DNA of 64,000 nucleotides from assembly GCA_946406115.1 (NCBI GenBank), contig OX291557.1, positions 7,844,501 through 7,908,500 on the forward strand, given 5' to 3'. The notes below the pieces were generated by a model. It worked only from the letters and a program-made list of their open reading frames with translations. It ran no database searches and was not told the DNA's origin. The translations under genes were made by a program, and so were the position numbers. This DNA is from Apoda limacodes (taxonomy: Eukaryota; Arthropoda; Insecta; Lepidoptera; Limacodidae). This document shows, one piece after another, positions 33,310 to 44,861 of the stretch; within the stretch, counting starts at the first letter, position 1; every line of letters begins with the position of its first letter.

Positions 33310-35162
33310 AGAATACTATTTTATATGATAATCAATTTAAGGGGCTTACTATGCTTTACATGGAATGGGTACTTTTCATGTAGATAAGCTTCTTACATTT
33401 TAAAAACATGCTTAGCAAAATGATTATATATGTATTTATGTTGGCATAATCGATATTTAAAGTTGACGAAATTTTAAGGGTGTATCTATCGGTTGTTTTT
33501 AGGTTCCAATTGCCAATGGCAATTACATATAGTTTTGTAATGTCCGTCCGTATGTCTAAGGTTATGTACCATTTTGTGCTGTCTGTTGCTGCAGGAAAAT
33601 CAATTATGTCTCTTTAGATTATGTAAACCAAATGTTGTTCCTCATTCTAAAAAAGGTAGTATGCGATACATGTTGAAATATCTCTAAATGCTATAGAGCT
33701 ATTTGTTTTGCTTTACATGTTTTTAAAATGTAAAGGTCCTACATAGACAGTTTTAACAAAATATAAGTTATTCGGTGTCCAGTTTTCGTCCCTGGTCTCA
33801 AAATGTTGACTACATTTTTTTTCAATTATAGTATAGTTTTTGAGAGTCTAAAGGTCTGAACCAACCTTTAGCTCTGAAATTCCAAAGTTTCAAGTATATA
33901 TCTTAAGTGTTGTATATTTTAAGCTCCTTAATAATATATCTTCGACACATATTCATGGTCCTTGGTACACTAAAATAGCTCACGGAATATGATAAAAATA
34001 GATATTTTTTATCATTTTATATATTATAATTATGAAAGTTTTTGAAGATTCTTGTTACTTAATCCGCATAAACAGCTTAATCGGTTTAAATGAAATTCTG
34101 CAGACAGATAGACCATGGTCTGGATAAACACGTAGGCTTTTATCCCGATCGGGAGTTCCTACGGCAATGGGTTTTATCGCTGGTAAAACCGCGGTGCTTG
34201 GCTTGTGTCCTATAATCCATGCTAGTACAGAATCTAATTGAAGTAATTCTACTGACTGTCTTGTTCAGGCGCTGAGCAGAATTAAATGTTACTTATTCAG
34301 TTGCATTTTGTCCCATTATGCTACAGTAAACTTCACTGTGGAAGTCTCTTTGATTAAACTCTAATAGTAAAATAAAAATATTTAGCGTGAATATAGTCCC
34401 TAAAGTTTAGGGCAAGCATAGAAATTCACCGAAAGACATTGTAAACGTCTTAGTGCATAGAAAATACTAAAAAGTAGGATTTAATAGGACGTAATAATAT
34501 TTATGTAAATGTTCTTAAACTAAACTATGACGCCTAAAATCAATGTATTACTTTTTACTTGATTACACACACCAAAAAAAAGGCTATTATATATTTAATA
34601 TAGTTTTTTTTTCTATAGTTTTTGCATTGATAAAAACATAAATACCAAAGAATTAGCAATATAAATGACTTTAATGTGATAATAATTTATACATTCTGAA
34701 ATAACCAAGTAATTTATTTAGGAGTGAGAAGTAGATAGAAGAGTTATGGCCAAAATATGCCTTGTTTTGCATGTAGGTATTTTTCCTGCATAGAATAAAC
34801 CAAGATAAAAGAAGTTTTATTTACTTAAATAAAATAAATAAAAATCATTGTCGATTGTGGTCATTTCCAAAATTTTGTTTGTGTTTAAACTATAGGAATG
34901 GACTTTTTTTTCGCAAAAATAAATTACTTTAAGCTTATTGTTACCAAAACAACTGCGAAAATTTAAGTTCATTTCAAAATAATTTATTGGCACTACATTT
35001 AGTACATTTTTATGATAGTTATAGGTAGGATTAGAAAACAAAGTCCAAAAAGATCTGAAACATTAAATAAATAGTCTTTTTTCATATGAAACTGCGTATA
35101 TTATTTTTGATGTGTAAAATTGGTTAATTGTAATGCATACATGATGCATTAGCGAAACACTT
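33310..35162. other. ICA69 3' UTR and intergenic region
   Basis: The first clear AATAAA after the stop is at about 34794-34799. The 3' UTR could be up to about 1.5 kb, but this is inferred. No other gene is seen. Confidence 0.4.
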
Positions 35163-36262
35163 CCGACGCATTAGGACCAAAACGCAAAAGAACAAATATA
35201 CGCATATGGACTAATTCGCTTTTGGACAAATTTGCATTTTGACCACTTCGTATTTGGACCAACTCGCATTTTGACCGTTTCGCAAAAGGACCAATATGTT
35301 TGATAACTTACTCTTGTAGGACAGAGTGGTGCAGGGGTCAACTAGGCCCTCAACCCACTAAGACCTCTAGCTAAAACAGTGGGCAATATTACAATAAATT
35401 GTCATTACTACCACGGGCTTTTTCTTTGTAAATTTTACTTTGCAAGGAATGATAGATATTATCAAATCTTCATTTCGGATGACAGCTGTCAAACTAGAAA
35501 CTGCTTCATCTCCGTAACTTTTGATTGTAGACTAGTAGTTCTTTACAGAAGTGATAGATATCATCAAGATCTTAACTTCGGATGACAGCTGTCAAACTAA
35601 AAACGGCTTTATCTCCGTAACTTTTGATTGTAGACTAGTAGCTTCTTTACAGAAGTGATAGATCTCGTCAAGATCTCTATTTCGGATGACAGCTGTTAAA
35701 CTAGAAACGGCATTATCTCCGAAACTTGATTTTAGAACAGCAGTTTCTTTTCAAAAGTGATAGATCACATCAAGATCTTTATTCCGGATGACAGCTGTCA
35801 AACCATAAAAGGCTATATCTTGTAAAATATTGATTGTAGACTAGTAGTTTCTTGACAGTCACTATAGACCTCATTATGATCTTCATTTCGATTGACAGAT
35901 GTCAATCTCTCTCTCTCTCTCTCTCTCTCTCTAAAAAATAAATAATAGTATAATATATAAGATAGGTTGGGAAAGCATTAGGATGGGGCAGCGTCACTCT
36001 TTTATGAATGATTACACTACCCATATTTTTTTCATACCACGGGCCTTATATCGTTTCTTAAGAAGTAAACTCCAAAAAGTAGGTACTAGGAGCCCATCTA
36101 AACTGCATCGCTATAAGAGGTTGTGGCTAGGCCCCTGGAAACAGGATAAGTCCATTCGCGCATTTATCCATTCGCGTATTTGTCCAATCGCGTATTTGTC
36201 CTTATGCGAATTGGTACTAATGCGTTTTTGCAATTTCAAAATATTGGTCCAAATGCGCGTAA
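35163..36262. mobile_element. Element with opposed arrays of ~16-bp CGC..TTGGACAAA units around a ~104-bp tandem repeat
   Basis: The left part (35170-35300) is about eight direct units of CGCATTTGGACCAA type. The right part (about 36145-36262) has about six units of the same motif in reverse complement. Between them, 35473-35905 holds five units of about 104 bp (GACAGCTGTC at 35481, 35584, 35698 and 35790, degenerate at 35894), then a CT microsatellite. I see no coding region. It resembles a foldback-type non-autonomous transposon whose ends are minisatellites; I know no named family for it. Confidence 0.65.
35908..35932. repeat. CT microsatellite
   Basis: It is a run of twelve CT units directly after the last unit of the 104-bp tandem repeat. 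Confidence 0.9.
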
Positions 36263-37267
36263 ACCAGCAAAACTCTTTCGAATATATAGCGAATCTTTTT
36301 AAACTCTACAAGTATTGTACATCGTAGGTCTGCGTAAAACTTATACCTATTGTGAGCATTTCTATTGCATTTTATATACGATTGTGGCATAAACTAGTTA
36401 TAAACCGCTTTTACATTTGTGTAGATGTAAATGATCTACTGAAATAATAAAAATTAAGCCTTGTAAACAATCGAGAGTTTATGAGAAAAATCTATAATAT
36501 AATGAAATAGGTTTTAGCCAAATAGTTTCGCGTTTCAAACACTACATTCCCTGAAAGTTAGTCATTTTTATGGATAATTTAAAACCAAATTGTAAGAGCT
36601 ATTAATATTAAAAAAAATCAAAATTGTGTTAATATTTGTAGTATATTTGTATTTAATATTAAGTATTTATTCATATATAATCTTTAAGGCTAATTATAAT
36701 GTTCGACACTCACCCATTTTAATTTCAGATCGCACCAACTTCACACTAAACTGTTCAAATTGAACTATTGGTTTTGGCTAAAATTTTCCTAACGGCTATA
36801 CTGACGCCTCCTTTTTCTTTAAACTAGTTAATTTGATTTACATACATATATGCTAATTATTTGCTTTACCAAAGTCTATTTTTACTGTAGTATTTTTGTA
36901 AAGAGTTAGTATACTGATAATTAAGTTATTAGTCTTTTTAGTAGTCACCGTGTGTTGATTTATTATAAAATATTGGACAAACATGTTTCACGTATTTATT
37001 TTTAGATTATCTATTTTGAATACCAGTTTCTATATTAAAATTTACGTAAGTAGGTGAAGTCGTACTTATTAACTAAGTCGTGGTACTTACTTATTACAGG
37101 TATTTATAAAATATTTTATATAAAGTAGATAAATTACACCCAAGTTGCACATTAGCATCAATTATGTCCGAAAAAAAGCTATATTACAGACGTAATTTAG
37201 CTATAATAATAATAATAAAGGATAGAACGTCTAATTACTGTATTAGCACAGTTGACTAATGACTGCA
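36263..37267. other. Gene-free AT-rich stretch
   Basis: I see no gene here. There is a short (TAA)n/(ATA)n tract near 37202-37217. Confidence 0.4.
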
Positions 37268-37478
37268 TTTTTTTTAATACTACTAAGGTGACTATCAAGC
37301 ACACGGTCCGCCTGATAGTAAGTGGTCACCGTGGCCTATAGACGCTTGTAACATCAGGGGTATCACGCGCGCGTTGCCGACTCTTCAAAAATCCAATAAC
37401 TTCTCAAAGAACCCCATAATGGGGTTCTTTCTTTAAGGACTACAGTATACTGGCAGGGAGCTCATTCCACAACCTGCA
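37268..37478 (-). mobile_element. 5'-truncated LINE tail (copy B)
   Basis: It is the same family as 15481-15790: poly-T, then CTACTAAGGTGACTATCAAG, CGGTCCGCCTGATAG, GTTGCCGACTCTTCAAAAAT and GCAGGGAGCTCATTCCACAA. The coding end is decayed and carries a small hairpin, AGAACCCCATAATGGGGTTCT. Confidence 0.7.
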
Positions 37479-38135
37479 TAATGGAGAAAAATTCAACAAA
37501 GTGTGTTATCGTAGAATTTGAACCTATCTGTTGTTCAGACTTATGCTTCATCTACGAGCTGTTTAAGAAAACTGAAGCATATAAACGGCTGCAAAACGCG
37601 AGAGACACCTCTGTTATAGGACTTATATGTAATGCCGTGACCTGCATTAAAGAATCAAACATTACCATAAGATTTTATTTAGTGTACTTTAATTCCACGC
37701 TATTCAGTGAGCTTGATAGCTTGATTAATAGATAATATAGAATGTCTAAAAAAAAATCTGTGTGGTGTATAAAAGCATGAAATTACTCCTTGAGCTGGAA
37801 ATTTGAGTAGCTTAACTGCACTCCAATTCTAATGCATAAAGTGTAAATATCAGTTATTTTACAGCCTTTGGAGTTATTAGAGGGTACACATAGATAAGTG
37901 GTGTTAATATGAGGTCATTTTTTTTTCATAACCTCGCATGAACAAAATGTATCACACGAACAATAGTATAATCACTATTAAAAGTCATTCGCTTGTTGGC
38001 GTAACAGGCGAGACAAATAGGATCACAAAATCAAGTGAAGTGTGTACTATGTTCGAAATGGTATTTTATCCAGATTTCCTAATCCCTTAAATACTCATTG
38101 ACACTCTTACTTGTCAGACGTTTAGACAATTCTAT
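37479..38135. other. Gene-free stretch
   Basis: The 84-codon frame 37481-37735 has no recognisable features. No other gene is seen. Confidence 0.35.
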
Positions 38136-38315
38136 TGTACAGCTAGTGTGATACTTTTAGGTGTCAAATATAGTTTAATATCGCCGTGTTACGCAGAAGA
38201 GAATCCTTTACACCCTAAGGCAGCCTTTTAAACCATCGAATTCGCTTGTACAGCTAGCGTTATCATTCAGCTGTTAAATAGACTTTAATATCGCCGTGTC
38301 ACAGGAAAGAGAAAG
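38136..38315. repeat. 112-bp-spaced direct repeat
   Basis: TGTACAGCTAG...TTTAATATCGCCGTGT at 38136-38200 recurs at 38248-38312 with moderate divergence. It is an old local duplication, possibly inside a decayed element. Confidence 0.65.
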
Positions 38316-38789
38316 TTAAAGGAATTTAGCAAGAATTAGTGTTGGATTGTTATCTATTGCTAATTAACGCCATTTTGAGCTGAACACAAGCGATTCATTA
38401 CTAAAAACCAAATTATGTCTTTTTGTTTTTTCAAGATATTTGTAAATATTTATTTAATAAAACAATTTTGATTATTTGTTACTGAATTCATAAGTTTAAA
38501 TGTTATAATGTTGAGTCAATATCCTTATGAAATGAGCTATTCCTAGGCATGGCCGTTTTAGTAATTAAAGGAGCTGAATAGTAGAGTTCATAATCTGTGC
38601 AATAGCTAGGGCATAGTACAGCTGTTAATAAGCCTCTGTCATGGCTGGTTAATTTTTGGTAAAATTTAGAATTATTAGGTCTCTGTCACCGACTTATACA
38701 GGAGCTAGTACAGCATAAAGTTTATAATAAAGGCCAATTGAGACGAGGCAACTTAATTGTACGTTCTATACAATATTTGTAAGCAATAA
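38316..38789. other. Gene-free stretch
   Basis: I see no gene here. CAGCTG/TACAGC words continue from the repeat to the left. Confidence 0.35.
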
Positions 38790-39055
38790 TTGATTTTTTT
38801 TATACTACCAAGGTGACAAACAAGCCTACGGTCCGCCTGGCGGTAAGCGCTCACTCGCGCGTTGCCGACTCTTCAAAAAATTAATAACTTCTTGTAGAAC
38901 CCCTTACTGTAGTTCTTTGAGAAACTTTGGCAGGGAGCTCATTGTAAAACCCAAGTGCTCGCGGGAGGAAGTTTCTTTAAAAACTGCACGCGATTATTCC
39001 GTTTCTCAAGTGAAAGAATGAATTCCCTGCCGAAGGCGAATGACAGGCATTGTGT
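38790..39055 (-). mobile_element. 5'-truncated LINE tail (copy C)
   Basis: A poly-T start is followed by ACTACCAAGGTGACAAACAA, GCCTACGGTCCGCCTGG, CTTTGGCAGGGAGCTCATT and GAGGAAGTTTCTTT. It belongs to the same family and orientation as copies A, B, D and E. Confidence 0.7.
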
Positions 39056-39439
39056 AACCACTCTCTTCAAAAACTCATTTTTTCAATTCAACTTAAAATT
39101 GAATTTAACATTTGCAACATTATGAACCACCACAATGCAGTTTTTGCTTAATTCTTAGATGCTGACCCTGTACTCTTTTCACCTTTTATATTTTCAGATT
39201 GATATTGGGTTCTTACATTTTATTTTATTTGTAATTTCACTGGGGACGTACCCTACGAACCCTAATTCTTCGCCAAATGCTACCAAAACTGCTTTTCGAG
39301 CGTCTCTATTGCCACAAATAATATTTTCATTGTTACACAAACACTCGTAATGACCTGACTATTTCCAGATTATCCAATAAAACTGTGAGAGTTTTAGGAA
39401 TTAGAATAGAATTGAAGCCGATATAGGTAAATCCATTAC

Positions 39440-39615
39440 TCTGCGCCATCTGGTCCTAAACTTAGCAAACCTTGTTCTATCGTTATCTGACAACTGATAC
39501 AACTAGGCAGGCACTTTTATATTTTTTTTTTTAAATACATATTGTACAAAGGAAACACCCAGACTATGTTTTCATCACATAAATAGTTGTGCGGGTTTCC
39601 CCAGCAGGCAGGGTC
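39440..39615 (-). mobile_element. SINE relic, minus orientation
   Basis: It shares CATCTGGTCCTAAAC, the T-rich tract, AAACACCCAGACTATG and a TTGTGCGGGTTTCCCC end with the tRNA-derived SINE at 31295-31455. The tRNA-like head is lost or decayed. Confidence 0.45.
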
Positions 39616-40137
39616 ATCCCCAACGTTTATAAAAAAAAAAAAAAAAAACTTGAAATTTTAATAAGACTTCCTCCCAAAGTCACAGAGAAAGTAACCTTTA
39701 TTTTAATAGCCTGCAGAACTTTGTCTATAATTATAGGAGGTAGAGGGGCAAGCGGCGGGAGAGCTCTTCCACTTTTAACCTCACTGTCTACCTCGCGGAC
39801 ATGATTGGTGTCTGCTATTTCAGTGGTAAGCAAGCATTACGACTCTTAAGTTTATTCTAAGCAATCCGCCTTATAGTAGTCGTCAAACGCAGGCATGGCG
39901 CTCAAGGTATCGACTTCAATAGCTTTATAGCTCCAGTAAGCTTGGCGGCCGAGAAAGATCCCTTCCGTCAGGTATTCGTGACTGCTTTGATAAAGTACAC
40001 CTGTAGCCTCCTTGACACTTTTGTAGAAGTCGTCGTGCGGCGTTAGGCTCTTTTATTAGTAAACTCTGTGTCCTCGGGCACCGGTAATAGCTATGTTTAG
40101 AACACACGCTTAAAGTAGCTTAGCTTAGTGACTGGTA
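39616..40137. other. Gene-free stretch
   Basis: There is an A17 run at 39632-39648. The overlapping frames at 39589-39833 are antisense to one another and not family-like. Confidence 0.35.
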
Positions 40138-40738
40138 AGAGATTAGATGGATGATATCTACTTGCTGCAAGCAAAGAGAATATAATACTACGTAAGATCT
40201 GCAAGCTGATAAGCTTTTAAGGGCTTTCTTGAATTTGTCTGAGTTACCAGAGTTTTCGCAGGACCTTTGTCAGATAGTTCGAAGTCAGAGGGACATAAGA
40301 ACGGGAAGCAAACTCCGTCTAGCCTATAGACATAAGATTTTTTCATTAAGATCAAAAGACCAGTAAAGCGTTAAGCGAGAAATTCAAATTAAGTGCACAG
40401 TTCCCATGAAAAAATGAGATAGAAGAAAATGGCCGATAATACACGTTTTACCGGTAATTTATGATTTTTTTACTGCTTTGTTGTTAATTATATTTAATCG
40501 AATTTATCCGAAAAATTAACGTAAAAATCTATTTGAATTGTAGTTTACATATAATAATTATTCTCTAGAATGATTACCATATTTCATTGCTAAATCAAGA
40601 CTTGGGAGGTATTTTGTGCAAAATTTGTAATCATTTAGTTACGATAAAGATTGACTTAGCACTGTCGTCATGCGTATCGATATCGATAATACAGTCTATT
40701 AGGAGTTCTTTTTGCGGCAAAGATATATACGTTTGACG

Positions 40739-40806
40739 GCTCCGTGGCTCTGTTGGTAGTGAAGACTATCTTCGGAAACGAGTGGTGCAGGTTCGATCTC
40801 TGTACA
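40739..40806 (+). mobile_element. tRNA-like segment in repeat unit 1
   Basis: GTGGCTCTGTTGGTAG matches a Pol III A box (TRGCNNAGYNGG-like), and GGTTCGATCTC at 40790-40800 matches a B box, at tRNA-like spacing. It is probably a SINE head or a tRNA pseudogene; the sequence around it does not fold into a clear intact tRNA. Confidence 0.5.
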
Positions 40807-41428
40807 AGAAAAAGAAAAGACCAATAAAGAGATTAGATGGATGATATCTACTTGCTGCAAGCAAAGAGAATATAATACTACGTAAGATCTGCAAGCTGAT
40901 AAGCTTTTAAGGGCTTTCTTGAATTTGTCTGAGTTACCAGAGTTTTCGCAGGACCTTTGTCAGATAGTTCGAAGTCAGAGGGACATAAGAACGTGAAGCA
41001 AACTCCGTCTAGCCTATAGACATAAGATTTTTTCATTAAGATCAAAAGACCAGTAAAGCGTGAAGCGAGAAATTCAAATTAAGTGCACAGTTCCCATGAA
41101 AAAATGAGATAGAAGAAAATGGCCGATAATACACGTTTTACCGGTAATTTATGATTTTTTTACTGCTTTGTTGTTAATTATATTTAATCGAATTTATCCG
41201 AAAAATTAACGTATAAATCTATTTGAATTTTAGTTTACATATAATAATTATTCTCTAGAATGATTACCATATTTCATTGCTAAATCAAGACTTGGGGGGT
41301 ATTTTGTGCAAAATTTGTAATCATTTAGTTACGATAAAGATTGACTTAGCACTGTCGTCATGCGTATCGATATCGATAATACAGTCTATTAGGAGTTCTT
41401 TTTGCGGCAAAGATATATACGTTTGACG

Positions 41429-41496
41429 GCTCCGTGGCTCTGTTGGTAGTGAAGACTATCTTCGGAAACGAGTGGTGCAGGTTCGATCTCCGTACA
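41429..41496 (+). mobile_element. tRNA-like segment in repeat unit 2
   Basis: It is the duplicate of the A-box/B-box segment 690 bp upstream, identical apart from one base near its end (CTCTGTAC versus CTCCGTAC). Confidence 0.5.
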
Positions 41497-41830
41497 AGAA
41501 AAAGAAAAGACCAATAAAGAGATTAGATGGATGATATCTACTTGCTGCAAGCAAAGAGAATATAATACTACGTAAGATCTGCAAGCTGATAAGCTTTTAA
41601 GGGCTTTCTTGAAATTGTCTGAGTTACCAGAGTTTTCGCAGGACCTTTGTCAGATAGTTCGAAGTCAGAGGGACATAAGAACGGGAAGCAAACTCCGTCT
41701 AGCCTATAGACATAAGATTTTTTCATTAAGATCAAAAGACCAGTAAAGCGTGAAGCGAGAAATCCAAATTAAGTGCATAGCGCCCGAGACAAAATAAGAC
41801 AGAAGAAAATAGGTGCCTATGTCAATGTCT

Positions 41831-42512
41831 ACCGCGATAAGATCTGTTAAGGTCGTTATTTGTTTACTGCGACTGGAATTTTCTTTTTTTTCCATAATCC
41901 GTCATTAATATTTAAAATATTTTTTAGATAAAAAAGCTGTCTTCTAGTGTGAGCCAATGTTTATTTACGAGACGGAATAATCAGAATTAATACACGTTAA
42001 ACAGGTAATTTGAACTTTTTTTTACTGCATTGTTGATTGAATATTTTATCGAATACAGTAATTATGGCCCGAGTGTAAACGCGACATAGGTAATATTTAA
42101 TTTCACCAGCGCGCTAGTTTGTAATCATTTTGTGCAAGTAAAATTATCGATAGTGTTGTTTGACAACACTATTCCACTCACGAATTTGCAATTTTTTTTC
42201 TATTTCGTTTTTCATTTGGCATTGATGATCATGTACATTCTACATTATAAAGAAACATAGGCTTAATTTCTGTAAAAGTGTACCTATGTCAAGTATTTCC
42301 AGCCTATGGCTATCGTTAAGGTTCAGGAGAGTAGCCGTCCTTAGAGCTATAATGTTAAATTTGAGTATGTCAATCAACCTCCAGAGAACTTTGCCATTGG
42401 TAGTATTGCAGTACTATAAACGGTGCTTGCTAACTATCTATATACATTTACATACAAAATCGCGAAAATCGGAATAAGTTCCCTAAGTCTTTATATTATA
42501 GGAAGTGAAGCA
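41831..42512. other. Gene-free stretch with a decayed third unit of the 690-bp repeat
   Basis: Scattered similarity to the 690-bp unit appears near 41990-42140. The 63-codon frames here are not family-like. Confidence 0.4.
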
Positions 42513-42572
42513 TCCCAGGTAGCACAGGGTCGTCAAAAGGACATCATTAATAATGCCAGTCGATGACGAGCC

Positions 42573-42948
42573 GGACGTCATTAAGACTTCCATAATGACT
42601 TCTTTGGTACGTCCATAGGACTAGATAAGTCAGGTGATAATGACGTCATGGTAATGACGTCTCCAGGACGTGATGGTAATGTCGTCTAAAGGACGTGATA
42701 GTGAAGTCGTCTAATGGACGTGATGGCAATGACGTCTAAAGTACGTAATGGTAATGTCGTCTAATGGACATCATTGTGATGTCGTCTAATGGACGTGATG
42801 GCAATAACGTCTAAAGTACGTGATGGTAATGTCGTCTAATGGACGTGATGGTGATGACGTCCAAAAGACATGATAGTAGTGATGTCTGTAGGACGTCATT
42901 TATACTTCCATAAGGACCTATTTGGTACGTCCATAGGACTAGATAAGT
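42573..42948. repeat. 25-bp minisatellite between two 58-bp direct repeats
   Basis: Consecutive 25-bp units of the form GGACGTGATGGTAATGTCGT + CTAAT run from about 42640 to 42890, about ten units. The array is bounded by two copies of a 58-bp sequence starting GGACGTCATT and ending GTCCATAGGACTAGATAAG (42573-42630 and 42891-42948). Confidence 0.85.
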
Positions 42949-43970
42949 AAAATAATAATGACGTTCTGAAAATGTCGTCTATTGGGCGTGATAGTGATGA
43001 CGTAAAAAGGACTTGATAATGATCATGTCTGTAGAATGTGATGTCGTTGACGTCTGTATAGCGTAATGGTGATGACATAATAAATGTTTTGTACGTACGG
43101 AAATCATCAGCAATCATCCTCTGTTTAAAGACAGGGCGTCGTTTGTACGACCTATTGACGTCGACGTTTGACGTATTATAGCTTTATTATTTTAAATTGT
43201 CAAACAGACAAAATCAATTCTAAGATTTTAATTCTTGGGGTTTGAATAATATATTTTACACATCCGGGAAGTAATCAAAGAACGTCCTCCGTACGACATT
43301 TTGACGTAAAGAAGTCGATAAATACCGGACGTCTCTTGTACGACCTATTGACGTCGACGTTTGACGGAAAATTATGATAACACGTATTGTAGCTTTATTA
43401 TTTTTAATTGACAGTCAAAATAAATTCTAAGATATCAGTTTTTGGATTCTAAATAATTTATTTTGCACGTCCGAAAAGTCATTAAACAACGTCCTCTGTA
43501 CGACAACATTTTGACGTCAAGAAGTCGATTAAGACCAGACGTCTCTTGTACGACCTATTGACGTCAATGTTTGACGGAAAATTATGATAGGTTACACAAA
43601 TACGCATTGTAGGTTTATAATTTTAAATTGACAGTCAAAATAAATTTCTATGATTTCAGTTTTTGGATTCTGAATAACATATTTTGCACGTCCGAAAAGT
43701 CATTAAAGAACGTCCTCTGTACGACAACAGTTTGACATCAAGTAGTCGATAAAGACCGGACGTCTCTTGTACGACCTTTTGACGTCGATGTTTGACGGAA
43801 AATTATGATTCGTTACACAAACACGTATAGTACCTTTATTATTTTTAATTGAGAAACAGTCAAAATCGATTCTAAAATTGCAGTTTTTGGCCTCTGAATA
43901 TATTTTACACATCCGGGAAATTATCAAAGAACGTCTTCCGTACGACAACGTTTTGACGTCAAGAAGTAGA

Positions 43971-44751
43971 CCAAATATCTCGGTGTGACCATGGATAGGC
44001 GTTTGAACATCCATGCTCACACCAAAATAGTCAGAGACCGAGCCGCTTTTGTCCTTGGTCGTCATGATCCCATGATAGGCAAGTACAGTAAGATGTCGCT
44101 TAGAAATAAGCTGAATCTTTACACAACTTGCATCCGCCCCATACTAGCTTATGCTAGCGTAGTCTTTGCGTTATCCAAGCGCAATCTCCACAAACTTCAG
44201 ACCCTCCAAAACCGCTTTCTCAGAGCGGCCTTCAGAGCTTCCTGGTATGTCCGCAATGCCAGGAAGCTCCGGACCTACACAGAGATTTCGAACTCCCCAC
44301 GATTCCCCAATATTTTAAAGATCTGGCAGTCCGCTTTTTCGAGCGTACACAAAATCACCCGAATCGATTAATTGTGCAATCCACAACGTACCATACCCCC
44401 GATCGACACAGTTGTAAAATTATAGTTAGGCGGCCTCGGCACGTACTAACGGCCCCAGATCACGATCTCGCTATCCGGATAGCGAGATTAGTCTCAACGA
44501 CCTCCCCAAATAGGGCCTCCCTCCAAACACGACGCCGACGTCCCCGGGTTCGTCGGCGCCCGAACGGATACACGAGGTATCAAAGAGTGCCGGGGCGCTT
44601 CTCGCCCCCACTCAATCGCAACCGCAACCGCGTAACAGGCAACTCTCCTCCTGGCGGTGACTCACCTTCGGGTTCGAGGCTCACGCCGGTCGAAGGGACG
44701 CCCCCGAGAGCGACAACCCAAGCCGAGGCTTCCCCCGCGGGGAGCCCTTGA
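43971..44751 (+). pseudogene. Jockey reverse-transcriptase C-terminal fragment
   Basis: Two consecutive frames (to 44371, then 44374-44751) cover the thumb region and the Arg/Pro-rich tail. A stop at 44369-44371 plus a shift separate them. It lacks the endonuclease, the RT catalytic core (FADD) and a start, so it has no function. Confidence 0.8.
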
Positions 44752-44861
44752 GCGTTGGGCGCTATATGGGCTGAGGCTCCTTCAGAGTCCCACCCCAAAA
44801 AGCCCGGTGAAGCAGTAATGGCTGCAACAGCCAACTGCATAGTCAGTTCAGAAAAAAAAAA
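43971..44861 (+). mobile_element. Nested 5'-truncated Jockey-type LINE
   Basis: It starts inside the reverse transcriptase at KYLGVTMDRRL and ends in a poly-A run (44851-44861). It is flanked by 13-bp target duplications GTCAAGAAGT(A/C)GA at 43958-43970 and 44862-44874. The landmarks LYTTCIRPILAYASVVFA, LQTLQNRFLRAA and RRPRHVLT are those of Jockey-clade proteins. It is clearly more GC-rich than its host repeat, especially the 3' end. Confidence 0.9.

Larger units (their letters stand above)
40138..41830 (+). repeat. 690-bp tandem duplication (2.4 copies)
   Basis: GATTAGATGGATGATATCTA begins at 40141, 40831 and 41521, which is an exact 690-bp period. The first two copies differ at only a handful of bases. 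The third is close to the others to about 41780 and then diverges sharply. Related words (ACACGTTAAACAGGTAATTT, TTTTTTTACTGCATTGTTG, TTTGTAATCATTT) continue at about 41990-42140, suggesting an older third copy. Each full unit ends in a tRNA-like segment. Confidence 0.9.

Noticed and set aside
35473..35905. Five 104-bp units considered as an RNA gene cluster
   Set aside because: There are no Pol III boxes or conserved fold. The symmetry with the flanking inverted arrays points to a transposon core.
40739..40806. A true tRNA gene
   Set aside because: A and B boxes are present but no convincing acceptor stem or anticodon loop could be drawn, and the segment is part of a tandem repeat.
42640..42890. 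Regular 25-bp units looked at as a CRISPR-like array
   Set aside because: The units abut without unique spacers and the host is an insect; it is a minisatellite.
44580..44840. 86-codon minus-strand frame
   Set aside because: It is the antisense shadow of the GC-rich Jockey 3' end.
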